Below are positions 8,863 to 16,580 of a DNA stretch of 64,000 nt, piece by piece. Within the stretch, counting starts at the first letter, position 1. Each line of letters begins with the position of its first letter. Under the pieces are notes generated by a model, which made no database searches, had not been told where the DNA came from, and saw nothing but the letters and a program-made list of their open reading frames with translations. Source of the DNA: Ruminococcus sp. (GTDB taxonomy: Bacteria > Bacillota > Clostridia > Oscillospirales > Acutalibacteraceae). The position numbers and the translations under genes were made by a program. The DNA lies in assembly GCA_017457155.1 (NCBI GenBank), contig JAFTHZ010000034.1, positions 1-64,000 on the forward strand, in the 5' to 3' direction.

Positions 8863-9708
8863 ATGGGCTTTCTGTCAAAAGAAGAGAATAAAGTCATTGA
8901 GGTGCCTACTATTCAGATCAGACCAAACAAAACTCAGCCCAGAAAGGTCTTTGACGAGGACGAGCTGAGGATGCTGGCTCAGTCTATATCCACAAACGGC
9001 ATCCTTCAGCCCCTGACGGTGCGAAGGTTATCTCAGTCAGAGTTCGAGTTGGTTGCAGGAGAAAGACGTCTGAGGGCCGCAGTATTAGCGGGACTTAGCA
9101 AGGTTCCTTGTGTGCTGATCAAATGCACAGACAAGGAGTCGGCTATATTTGCACTGCTTGAGAATCTTCAGCGCAGCGACCTGAATATGTTTGAGGAAGC
9201 CAGAGGAATCTCCCGACTTATCAGAAAATACGGGATAACTCAGGAAGAAGCAGCCATCCGACTTGGAAAAAAACAGTCAACGATTGCCAACAAGCTCCGC
9301 CTGCTGAAGCTGTCGCTGGAAGATCAGGACTGGATAATCCAGGCAGGACTATCTGAGCGGCATGCCCGCGCTTTGCTGAGAATTGACAGCGACGAATTGC
9401 GCAAGGAGATGCTTAGCCGAATTGTGGCAGAAGGCCTGTCCGCAAAAGATACAGAGGATCAGGTTATGAAACTACTGTGTCGGGCGACTATCACCCAATC
9501 TCCCAAGCAGGAGAAAAGATTTGTAATCCGTGACGTTAGAATTTTTGTGAATACCATTAATAAAGCGGTAGATACCATGAGGCTTTCGGGAATCAACGCT
9601 GTCAGCAAAAAGCTGGAGACCGAAGAGTTTATCGAATATACTGTAAAAATCCCAAAGGCCGAAGCAGTAGAGACTCAGAAGAAAAAGTCCCGTACCAGGA
9701 CGGCCTGA
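8863..9708 (+). CDS. noc: ParB-like nucleoid occlusion protein Noc
   Basis: A ParB paralogue that in Bacillus binds its own sites and blocks division over the nucleoid. The 281-aa product has a ParB N-terminal CTPase domain (about 15-105) with the GERRLRAA motif and NLQRSDLN box, a central helix-turn-helix (about 110-200, containing ITQEEAAIRLGKKQSTI) and a C-terminal dimerisation domain. A short N-terminal MGFLSKEEN could act as a reduced membrane anchor. The rsmG-noc-parA-parB order is the same as in Bacillus subtilis, which favours Noc over a second ParB. No Noc-type site (ATTTCCCGGGAAAT) was seen in the window. Confidence 0.85.
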   Translation: MGFLSKEENKVIEVPTIQIRPNKTQPRKVFDEDELRMLAQSISTNGILQPLTVRRLSQSEFELVAGERRLRAAVLAGLSKVPCVLIKCTDKESAIFALLENLQRSDLNMFEEARGISRLIRKYGITQEEAAIRLGKKQSTIANKLRLLKLSLEDQDWIIQAGLSERHARALLRIDSDELRKEMLSRIVAEGLSAKDTEDQVMKLLCRATITQSPKQEKRFVIRDVRIFVNTINKAVDTMRLSGINAVSKKLETEEFIEYTVKIPKAEAVETQKKKSRTRTA

Positions 9709-9820
9709 GGACTCAGAAAAAGACATAAACAATTGATAACTGAAAAAATGCTTTCTACTTAGGGTGCGAAAGCACCCGTCCACTCATACCCATTTCCTTA
9801 TCTGAACCCCTTGCCTCAAG

Positions 9821-9857
9821 GCGCATAGTGCTTGCACTGTGCGTCTTTTGGCGTTTT
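9821..9857 (+). terminator. Probable terminator between noc and parA
   Basis: The hairpin GCGCATAGTG / CACTGTGCGT (two wobble pairs) is followed by a T-rich tract. A separate small hairpin without T-run (gggtgc/gcaccc) lies at about 9760-9776. Confidence 0.55.
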
Positions 9858-9868
9858 TGAAGGATAAA

Positions 9869-9884
9869 TGTTCCACGTGAAACA
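9869..9884. promoter_or_regulatory. parS centromere site 3
   Basis: TGTTCCACGTGAAACA matches TGTTNCACGTGAAACA with C at the variable position. It lies in the noc-parA gap about 120 bases before parA. Confidence 0.93.
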
Positions 9885-10001
9885 TTATGATGAGGAGTTT
9901 TTCAGAATAATGAAGAATTTTGAGATAAAATACTTTTCATTTAGTGCCAAGTATGATAAAATAAAGCTTAGATTTTACTATTATGCGAAAAGGTGATTTT
10001 C

Positions 10002-10769
10002 TTGGCAAAGATATTTGCGGTTTCAAACCAGAAGGGCGGTGTTGGCAAAACCACCAGCGCCGTGAATCTGGCGGCGGCATTCGGAGCTATGGGCAAGCGG
10101 GTGCTGTTGATAGATGTTGACCCTCAGGGCAACGCCACCAGCGGAGTAGGAGTTGACCGCCGAAAGGTAAAGTACTCCTCATATGATGTGCTTGTGGACG
10201 AGCACCCTCTGCAGGACTGTATAATCAAGACAGAATTCAAGAATCTGTCGGTTGTTCCCTCCAGCCTGGATCTGGCAGCAGCAGAGCTGGAGATTGCAGA
10301 CAAAGAGAAGCGAGAGGCAATCCTCAAGAATGCCTTGCTTCCCGTAAAGTCCGATTACGACTATGTTTTTATAGATTGTCCTCCGTCGCTGGGTCTTGTG
10401 ACTGTTAATGCGCTCACCTGTACGGATACGGTTCTCATTCCCATTCAGTGCGAGTATTATGCGCTGGAGGGTCTGGCACAGCTTATGAATACTGTCCGCA
10501 GAGTCAAGCGTGTATACAATCCCCATCTGGATATAGAGGGAGTTATCCTCACTATGTATGATGGCAGACTCAACCTGACTCAGCAGGTAGTCAACGAGGT
10601 CAAGAAGTATTTCCCCCGCAGGGTGTATTCCACACCAATTCCCAGAGGTGTGCGAATCTCCGAGGCACCGAGCTTCGGCCAGCCTGTTATATACTATGAT
10701 CACTCCTGCAAAGGGTCAAAGGCCTACATGGACCTTGCAAAAGAGATTATAAAGAAGGAGAGAGGATAA
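10002..10769 (+). CDS. parA: Chromosome partitioning ATPase ParA (Soj)
   Basis: A deviant-Walker ATPase that, with ParB and parS, segregates origins and in Bacillus also regulates DnaA. 255 aa. The motifs are the deviant Walker A QKGGVGKTTSAVNLA at the very N terminus, LIDVDPQGNATSG and FIDCPPSLGLVT. A frame extension starts at GTG 9993, but that codon lies within the AGGTGA ribosome binding site, so the TTG at 10002 is preferred and puts the Walker A at the normal position. It overlaps parB by one base. Confidence 0.95.
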   Translation: MAKIFAVSNQKGGVGKTTSAVNLAAAFGAMGKRVLLIDVDPQGNATSGVGVDRRKVKYSSYDVLVDEHPLQDCIIKTEFKNLSVVPSSLDLAAAELEIADKEKREAILKNALLPVKSDYDYVFIDCPPSLGLVTVNALTCTDTVLIPIQCEYYALEGLAQLMNTVRRVKRVYNPHLDIEGVILTMYDGRLNLTQQVVNEVKKYFPRRVYSTPIPRGVRISEAPSFGQPVIYYDHSCKGSKAYMDLAKEIIKKERG

Positions 10770-11623
10770 TGGCAAAGAGCAAACGCGGCATGGGCAAAGG
10801 CCTGGGAGATATTATCTCCGAGAACGAATATGAGAGCAGCGAAACCATAGTTGTGCTCAGTATTGCGGATATCGAGCCTAACAGAGAGCAGCCCCGAACA
10901 GAGTTTGACGACGAAGCCCTGTTTCAGCTCTCCGAGAGCATAAAGGAGCATGGTGTGCTTCAGCCGATTCTGGTACGTCCTATCTTCAGCGGAGGATACC
11001 AGATAATCGCAGGAGAACGCAGATACAGAGCGTGCATCATGGCAGGAGTCACTCAGGTGCCCGCAATAATCAGAAATTTTGATGACCTGAAGACCATGGA
11101 GATTGCTCTTATTGAGAATCTTCAGCGAGAGAACCTGAATCCTGTGGAAGAAGCCAGAGGATACAAGGTTCTGATGGAGACACACGGACTCACTCAGGAG
11201 GAGGTTGCAACTTCTGTGGGTAAATCAAGACCTGCAGTTGCAAATGCACTCCGTCTGCTCAAGCTTCCCGAATATGTGCTGGCGCTTGTGTCAGAGGGAA
11301 AGCTCTCCGCAGGACATGCCAGAGTGCTGGTGTCTATTGAGGATCCCGACAGAATTTGTGAGCTTGCAGAGGAGATCGTGGAGAAGGGTCTGTCGGTAAG
11401 ATTCACCGAAGAAGCTGCAAAAGCCAAGAAATCATCAAAGAACACATCAACAAGAACCATCAAACCCCACTACTACAGCGAGGTTGAGATGGCCATGACA
11501 GAGAACCTGGGCAGAAAGGTCACCGTCAGCAAGTCAAAGTCAGGCAAAGGAGGCGTCCTCACCATCGAGTTCTACTCGGACGAGGAGCTGACAAGCCTTG
11601 CAAACAGACTGGAAGAAAACTGA
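10769..11623 (+). CDS. parB: Chromosome partitioning protein ParB (Spo0J)
   Basis: Binds parS and spreads as a CTP-dependent clamp, recruiting SMC and stimulating ParA. The 284-aa protein starts with a basic RGMGKGLG segment (the ParA-activating tail), followed by the CTP-binding domain with GERRYRAC and ENLQRENLNP, a helix-turn-helix around LTQEEVATSVGKSRPAVANAL and a C-terminal dimer domain. It is coupled to parA (overlap TAATG). Three parS sites lie within 5 kb upstream. Confidence 0.96.
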   Translation: MAKSKRGMGKGLGDIISENEYESSETIVVLSIADIEPNREQPRTEFDDEALFQLSESIKEHGVLQPILVRPIFSGGYQIIAGERRYRACIMAGVTQVPAIIRNFDDLKTMEIALIENLQRENLNPVEEARGYKVLMETHGLTQEEVATSVGKSRPAVANALRLLKLPEYVLALVSEGKLSAGHARVLVSIEDPDRICELAEEIVEKGLSVRFTEEAAKAKKSSKNTSTRTIKPHYYSEVEMAMTENLGRKVTVSKSKSGKGGVLTIEFYSDEELTSLANRLEEN

Positions 11624-11659
11624 TAATAATCATACATATAAATTCAAGGAGACAGAAAA

Positions 11660-12949
11660 ATGTTAGATATTAGATTTCTCAGAGAAAACCCCGATATAGT
11701 AAAAGAGAACATCAAAAAGAAGTTTCAGGACAGCAAGCTTCCTCTGGTTGACCAGGTTATCGAGCTTGACAAAGAGAGCCGTGCCGTCAAGAAAGAGGCA
11801 GACGACCTGAGAGCACAGAGAAACAAGCATTCCAAGATGATCGGAGCTCTTATGGGTCAGGGCAAGCGTGACGAGGCCGATCAGATGAAGGCTCTGGTTA
11901 CATCTCAGGGTGAGCGCCTGGCTGAGCTTGAGAAGCAGGAGACAGAGCTTTCCGAGAAGGTCAAGACCATCATGATGACCATCCCCAACATTATCGACGA
12001 GTCCGTTCCCATCGGCAAGGATGACAGCGAGAACGTTGAGGTTCAGCGTTATGGAGAGGCATATACTCCCGATTTTGAGATTCCCTATCATACCGATATT
12101 ATGGAGAGATTCTGCGGAATCGATCTGGAGAGTGCCAGAAAGGTTGCAGGAAACGGCTTCTACTACCTGATGGGAGATATTGCTCGCCTGCACTCTGCGG
12201 TTATCTCCTATGCACGTGACTTTATGATCGACAGAGGCTTTACCTACTGTGTGCCTCCCTTTATGATTCGCTCCGACGTTGTTACAGGTGTTATGAGTTT
12301 TGCAGAGATGGACTCCATGATGTACAAAATCGAGGGAGAGGATCTTTATCTCATCGGTACCAGCGAGCACTCCATGATCGGAAAATTCATTGATACAATG
12401 AACAAAGAGGAGTCTCTGCCCTATACCCTCACCAGCTACAGCCCTTGCTTCCGTAAGGAGAAGGGTGCCCACGGCATTGAGGAGCGCGGAGTATATCGTA
12501 TCCATCAGTTTGAGAAGCAGGAGATGATCGTTGTCTGCAAGCCTGAGGATTCTATGATGTGGTTCGACAAGCTGTGGCAGAACACAGTTGACCTGTTCCG
12601 CAGCCTGGATATTCCCGTACGTACTCTGGAGTGCTGCTCAGGTGATCTGGCAGACCTGAAGGTCAAGTCTATCGACGTTGAGGCATGGTCTCCCAGACAG
12701 CAGAAGTACTTTGAGGTTGGCAGCTGCTCAAATCTGGGCGATGCACAGGCTCGTCGCCTGAGAATCCGCGTAAACTCCAAGGAGAACGGCAAGTACTTTG
12801 CTCATACCCTGAACAATACAGTTGTAGCTCCTCCCAGAATGCTTATCGCATTCCTTGAGAACAACCTTAACGCTGACGGATCAGTAAACATTCCTCAGGC
12901 ACTTCGCCCCTATATGGGCGGCATAGAGAAAATTGTGCCTAAGGACTAA
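11660..12949 (+). CDS. serS: Seryl-tRNA synthetase
   Basis: A class II synthetase charging tRNA-Ser. The 429-aa protein has the N-terminal coiled-coil arm (about 1-110, rich in Lys, Glu and Arg) that contacts the tRNA long arm, then the catalytic core with motif 2 in SPCFRKEKGAHG and motif 3 in NNTVVAPPRML. AAGGAGA precedes the ATG. Only 36 bases separate it from parB, and no T-box leader fits there, so it is probably co-transcribed with parAB. Confidence 0.97.
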   Translation: MLDIRFLRENPDIVKENIKKKFQDSKLPLVDQVIELDKESRAVKKEADDLRAQRNKHSKMIGALMGQGKRDEADQMKALVTSQGERLAELEKQETELSEKVKTIMMTIPNIIDESVPIGKDDSENVEVQRYGEAYTPDFEIPYHTDIMERFCGIDLESARKVAGNGFYYLMGDIARLHSAVISYARDFMIDRGFTYCVPPFMIRSDVVTGVMSFAEMDSMMYKIEGEDLYLIGTSEHSMIGKFIDTMNKEESLPYTLTSYSPCFRKEKGAHGIEERGVYRIHQFEKQEMIVVCKPEDSMMWFDKLWQNTVDLFRSLDIPVRTLECCSGDLADLKVKSIDVEAWSPRQQKYFEVGSCSNLGDAQARRLRIRVNSKENGKYFAHTLNNTVVAPPRMLIAFLENNLNADGSVNIPQALRPYMGGIEKIVPKD

Positions 12950-12990
12950 TAATTACTGATAATCAATAAGTAAATAACAAAAAACAACAA

Positions 12991-13024
12991 ACCGCACTCG
13001 GATAAATACCGGGTGCGGTTTTTA
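12991..13024. terminator. Intrinsic terminator after serS, possibly bidirectional
   Basis: An 11-bp stem ACCGCACTCGG / CCGGGTGCGGT (one wobble) is followed by T5 on plus; A-rich sequence on the other side could also serve the convergent PAP2 gene. Confidence 0.85.
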
Positions 13025-13045
13025 GATTCTGCATATAAATTTGTG

Positions 13046-13585
13046 TCAGGCTAAATACTGAGCCAGAAGATTGAAGATGCCCACAGAGGAGAATCCGCAG
13101 ATGATTCCCAACAGACAGCCTACTGCAACATCAGAGAAGTAATGAACACGGAGATACAGTCGGCTGAAGCCAATGAGGGTCGCGAGAACAAATACGGGAA
13201 TATAGATAGCAGGACCGCACCAGTAGATGGTGACCGCGACTACCGAGAAGGAGGAAGCGGTGTGGCCAGAGGGGAAGGAATAGTACTTGGGGCGTTTGAT
13301 AATCTGTTCCTCATCAGGAATCTGCTCGCTGGGTCGGACTCTGCCCACTATACGCTTGATGGTTATCTCTCCTACAAGCCAGGTAATAAATAGAGATAGC
13401 AGAATGTTGAGCCCTGCTACCCTCATTTTGGCTGTGGCAATCATAGGAATAGTCATAGCAAACCAGACAAGTCCGCCGGTACCCAGGGTAGTGATACCTG
13501 CCATTATTCTGTTGTTAGCCTTGGAATGAATGCGCTTGATTCCGTCAAGGATTCTTTCATCCATTCTCTTGATTTTATCTAACAT
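13046..13585 (-). CDS. PAP2-family membrane phosphatase
   Basis: A probable lipid phosphatase of the undecaprenyl-pyrophosphate or phosphatidic acid phosphatase type, acting at the outer face of the membrane. All three signature blocks are present: KRIVGRVRP, SFPSGHT and SRLYLRVHYFSD. About five hydrophobic segments. Length about 179 aa from the ATG at 13585, which has GAGGA upstream; an earlier ATG four codons before has no spacing for a ribosome binding site. Undecaprenyl-PP recycling would fit the many wall-polymer genes nearby, but the substrate is not determined by the sequence. Confidence 0.88.
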   Translation of the reverse strand: MLDKIKRMDERILDGIKRIHSKANNRIMAGITTLGTGGLVWFAMTIPMIATAKMRVAGLNILLSLFITWLVGEITIKRIVGRVRPSEQIPDEEQIIKRPKYYSFPSGHTASSFSVVAVTIYWCGPAIYIPVFVLATLIGFSRLYLRVHYFSDVAVGCLLGIICGFSSVGIFNLLAQYLA

Positions 13586-13687
13586 ACATATCCTCATACA
13601 AAAAAGAAATATTTCCTATAATAATATAATATCACAAAAATTATTGTTTGAAAATACTTTTCAGAGACTTTTTGCGGGATAATTATT

Positions 13688-14698
13688 TCATATGGAAATT
13701 TCTACCAGATGAGCAATGCAGGGAATACTCAGCCCTTGCTGAGAAGAGGTGGAGCTCATGAGTGCGCCTGTGGCGATGAATAGGATTTTTTTCAGCTTTC
13801 CTGCTGCCATTGATGGTAGAATGTGTCCGCACAGAACAGAGGCGGCACATCCGCAGCCTGAGCCTCCTGCGTGGACATCCTGTTTCTGCCTGTCATATAT
13901 GAGCAGACCGCAATCGCTGTGGTTCTGTCTCAGGTCATGACCTTGCTCTTTGCAGAGAGTATATAGGATATCAGAGCCCACAAGTCCCAGGTCCCCGGTG
14001 AATATTCTGTCATAGTCGAGAACGCTTTGTCCGCTGTCTGAGAGAAAGTCACACAGAGTCTGTGCCGCCGCAGGCGCCATGGCGGCTCCCATGTTGGCAG
14101 AGTCCTTGACCCCTGCGTCCAGTATCCGTCCGACGCAGGCGCGGGTGATACAGGGCGCAGGATGCTTTGCATATCCCAGAAGACAGCTTCCTGCTCCTGT
14201 GACCGTCCACTGGGCGGTGGGGGTCCGCTGTCCTCCGTATTCAAGAGGAAACCTGTACTGTCTCTCAGCAGAGCAGAAATGAGAGGAGGTCACACATCCG
14301 CACAATCGGCCGACCCCTGACTCAAGAGTAATGGCTCCCATAATCAAGCTCTGTGCCATGGTGGAGCATGCTCCGTACTGTCCCAGATAGGGTATGGAAA
14401 AGTCCTTCAGTCCATAGCTTGAGGAGATACACTGATTAAGCAGATCTCCCGCAAAGATAAAGTCAAGGTCCTCTCCCTTCGCTTCTGCTTTTTTTATGGC
14501 GAGAGAAAGGGCCTCTTTCTGAAATTCGCTTTCTGCCTGTTCCCAGGAATTCATCAGAACCTTAGGATCATAGAATATCTTGTCAAAACATTCCCCCAGA
14601 GGACCTTCTGATTCCTTTGGCCCGGCAACTGCGGCGAAGGATAGAATCTTCGGGTGGCTGTCAAAGGTGAAAGTGTACCGACCTGTGCGTTTTGTCAT
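13688..14698 (-). CDS. spoVAD: SpoVAD-like stage V sporulation protein
   Basis: In spore formers SpoVAD is a thiolase-fold protein that binds dipicolinic acid and works with SpoVAC and SpoVAE in loading it into the spore. The 336-aa product matches the family from its start (GRYTFTFDSHPKILSFAAVAGP) through GQYGACSTMAQSL and SSHFCSAERQYRFPLEYG to the C terminus. No spoVAC, spoVAE or other spoVA gene is nearby. The ATG at 14698 follows a GGGAG ribosome binding site that lies inside an 11-bp hairpin arm directly followed by seven T, so translation or transcription is likely controlled there. Confidence 0.9.
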   Translation of the reverse strand: MTKRTGRYTFTFDSHPKILSFAAVAGPKESEGPLGECFDKIFYDPKVLMNSWEQAESEFQKEALSLAIKKAEAKGEDLDFIFAGDLLNQCISSSYGLKDFSIPYLGQYGACSTMAQSLIMGAITLESGVGRLCGCVTSSHFCSAERQYRFPLEYGGQRTPTAQWTVTGAGSCLLGYAKHPAPCITRACVGRILDAGVKDSANMGAAMAPAAAQTLCDFLSDSGQSVLDYDRIFTGDLGLVGSDILYTLCKEQGHDLRQNHSDCGLLIYDRQKQDVHAGGSGCGCAASVLCGHILPSMAAGKLKKILFIATGALMSSTSSQQGLSIPCIAHLVEISI

Positions 14699-14744
14699 AA
14701 AAAAACTCCCTTTTGCGCTTTTTAGTAGCATTTGCAAAAGGGAG
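14699..14744 (-). terminator. Terminator-like hairpin overlapping the spoVAD ribosome binding site
   Basis: On the minus strand CTCCCTTTTGC (14734-14744) pairs perfectly with GCAAAAGGGAG (14706-14716) across a 17-base loop, followed by seven T and then the spoVAD ATG. The 3' arm is the Shine-Dalgarno of spoVAD. It works as a terminator for the upstream VanW gene and would hide the ribosome binding site. Confidence 0.8.
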
Positions 14745-14781
14745 CTGTAAATTCATTATATTGTCTGCTTGTCCGCTGTGG

Positions 14782-16347
14782 TCAGGGAGCGTTGTTCTGA
14801 GCCTCGGGTGCGACTGTGGGATCCACAGGCGGTGCGGGAGGATCGGTTACAACAGGAACCACCGGTGTGGGAGGATCCGTTACAGCGGGGGTTGTGGGCT
14901 TAGCAGCAGGTTTGGTTGCAGCGGGTTTTGTTGCTGCAGGCTTGGTTGCTGCGGGCTTGGTTGCCGCTGTTGACGGTGCTGTTGTTTCGTCAGTTTTGCT
15001 GCTGGGATAGGAGTATGTAGAGGAGGGCAGGTTTTCTCTGCGGACCTCGACTCCGTTCTTGTAGAAAATACGGACAGCAGATGCGCCGTAAGTGCTGTCG
15101 TTGGAATAGGTCTGCCAGGAAGAAATCTTGATTGTATCAAAGGAAGGATCCTGCCAGCCGTAGAATGTAGCGGTCAGTGTGCCGCCTGACATTGAGCTGT
15201 TGAGATAGATGGGATAATCTGTGTCGTTTCTCAGCTTAAGGTCCAGGATAGGATATGCAATGGTAGCATCCTGTCCGATGGGAACATAAGAGGAGGGGTA
15301 ACGATGATTGTATCGCTCAACGATGGTCAGGTTAGCACGAAGGGCTGCGCCGTAGATTGTGGTACAAGCCTGACAAACACCGCCGCCGATGCCCTGAGTG
15401 TACTCTCCGTTAGAGATAACGGTAGCTGCACGGTAGCCGTTCTCGGTGGAGTTGGTGTTGCCAGCACAGCCTGAGAAGGACCAGGTCTCGCCGGGCTCGA
15501 TAACAGAGCCGTTGCAAAGGTTCATAGCGGTCTTCATGTTGTGCTTTGCGTTCTCGGTGCTGTATGTAGTGGTAGAGAATGTGGACAGAAGCTTGATGTT
15601 ACCGCTCAGGTCAGAGGAAACAACGTCGGGCTGAACCTCGTTGATAGTGGCAACCAGCTCGTCGGTTTCTTTCTCGCCCTTTGCAAGGGAGAGAAGAGAC
15701 TCTGTCATAGCGGTGACAAGTGCCTCCTGATCCAGCTCGTATCCAACCTTCTCCTGTGTGAAGGATACCTTGCTGCCTGATGCAGTGGAGATGGTTGAGT
15801 TCTGAGCCTCAACGTCAACCTCAGCGGCAATCTCGGATACAACTGTCTCTACAGATTCCTTGTTAGCCTCGAAAGTAATATTGAAGGTCTTTTCTTCTGT
15901 GCTGTTTTCCTCGAGAGCGTCATTGAATTCAGCGGCTTCCTTCAGGATATCCTCGATGTTGTTGTCCCAGGTAAAGCTGGTTTTTGTGTAGTCGAAGGAT
16001 TTGTCGTCAGCCTTGACAGTAAGCGTAAAATCGTGTATCATACTGTCACATTCTGCGAGCGCCAGCTCTCTTGCCTTAGCATAGGTCTGTCCGCCCAGAG
16101 ATATGCTGTCTATGTAGATTCCGTCGGAGAATACATAGGCATTCTCATCAAGCACGGGACCTGTGGATGCGGCCTCGTCCCCTGTGGCAGCAGTGCCGGG
16201 AGCGGGTGTGGTCTGTGAGCAGCCGGAGCATCCACTGAAGCAAGCAACAAAGATTGCACACACCAGCAGGAATGCCACGATAGCGTGAATTGATGCACGA
16301 CGGGATCTCTCAGGAGAGAAAGCTCCGTTGTCTGTTGTTCTATTCAT
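14782..16347 (-). CDS. VanW-family surface lipoprotein with peptidoglycan-binding-like domain
   Basis: A 521-aa exported protein: charged N-terminal tail, hydrophobic segment (about 20-40) ending in a lipobox-like FSGC, two putative PG_binding_4-type regions (about 70-270) and a VanW domain (about 275-410) recognisable by GETWSFSGCAG, GIGGGVCQACTTIYGAAL and HRYPSSYVPIGQDATIAYP. The C-terminal about 75 residues are a low-complexity linker with three KPAAT copies and Pro/Thr runs. The biochemical role of VanW is unknown; the layout suggests a wall-associated protein. It lies directly upstream of spoVAD, separated by a terminator-like hairpin. Confidence 0.88.
   Translation of the reverse strand: MNRTTDNGAFSPERSRRASIHAIVAFLLVCAIFVACFSGCSGCSQTTPAPGTAATGDEAASTGPVLDENAYVFSDGIYIDSISLGGQTYAKARELALAECDSMIHDFTLTVKADDKSFDYTKTSFTWDNNIEDILKEAAEFNDALEENSTEEKTFNITFEANKESVETVVSEIAAEVDVEAQNSTISTASGSKVSFTQEKVGYELDQEALVTAMTESLLSLAKGEKETDELVATINEVQPDVVSSDLSGNIKLLSTFSTTTYSTENAKHNMKTAMNLCNGSVIEPGETWSFSGCAGNTNSTENGYRAATVISNGEYTQGIGGGVCQACTTIYGAALRANLTIVERYNHRYPSSYVPIGQDATIAYPILDLKLRNDTDYPIYLNSSMSGGTLTATFYGWQDPSFDTIKISSWQTYSNDSTYGASAVRIFYKNGVEVRRENLPSSTYSYPSSKTDETTAPSTAATKPAATKPAATKPAATKPAAKPTTPAVTDPPTPVVPVVTDPPAPPVDPTVAPEAQNNAP
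14901..14968 (-). repeat. 15-bp tandem repeats encoding KPAAT units
   Basis: About four imperfect 15-base units in the C-terminal linker of the VanW protein, each encoding Lys-Pro-Ala-Ala-Thr. Copy number may vary between strains, as is common for such wall-spanning linkers. Confidence 0.7.
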
Positions 16348-16580
16348 ATTATGACCCCTTTATAAAAGTGATATAGTATTCACACAATAAACAGATTCAT
16401 GTTATATAATACAATAAAATAAATCAAAAATAAAGATAAAAAACAGAAATTTATTATGGCGAAAGCTCCAAACTTAAGGGTAAACCTTAGTCTTTTTTTG
16501 GGATTTGTTTCTATAAAAGACTTAAGACGGATAAATTATTGCCAGAATAGCCAAATATTGCAGTGAGCACGGAGGTCAAA
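16348..16580. promoter_or_regulatory. Divergent intergenic region, VanW gene and serpin gene
   Basis: An AT-rich gap expected to hold outward promoters for both genes. I could not pick a convincing -35/-10 pair for either. A weak hairpin, ttaagg/ccttag followed by seven T, lies at about 16475-16498 and may limit reading into the serpin gene. Confidence 0.3.

Noticed and set aside
11663-12505. A 280-codon frame on minus inside serS
   Set aside because: Shadow of the serS codon bias; serS is complete and has all class II motifs.
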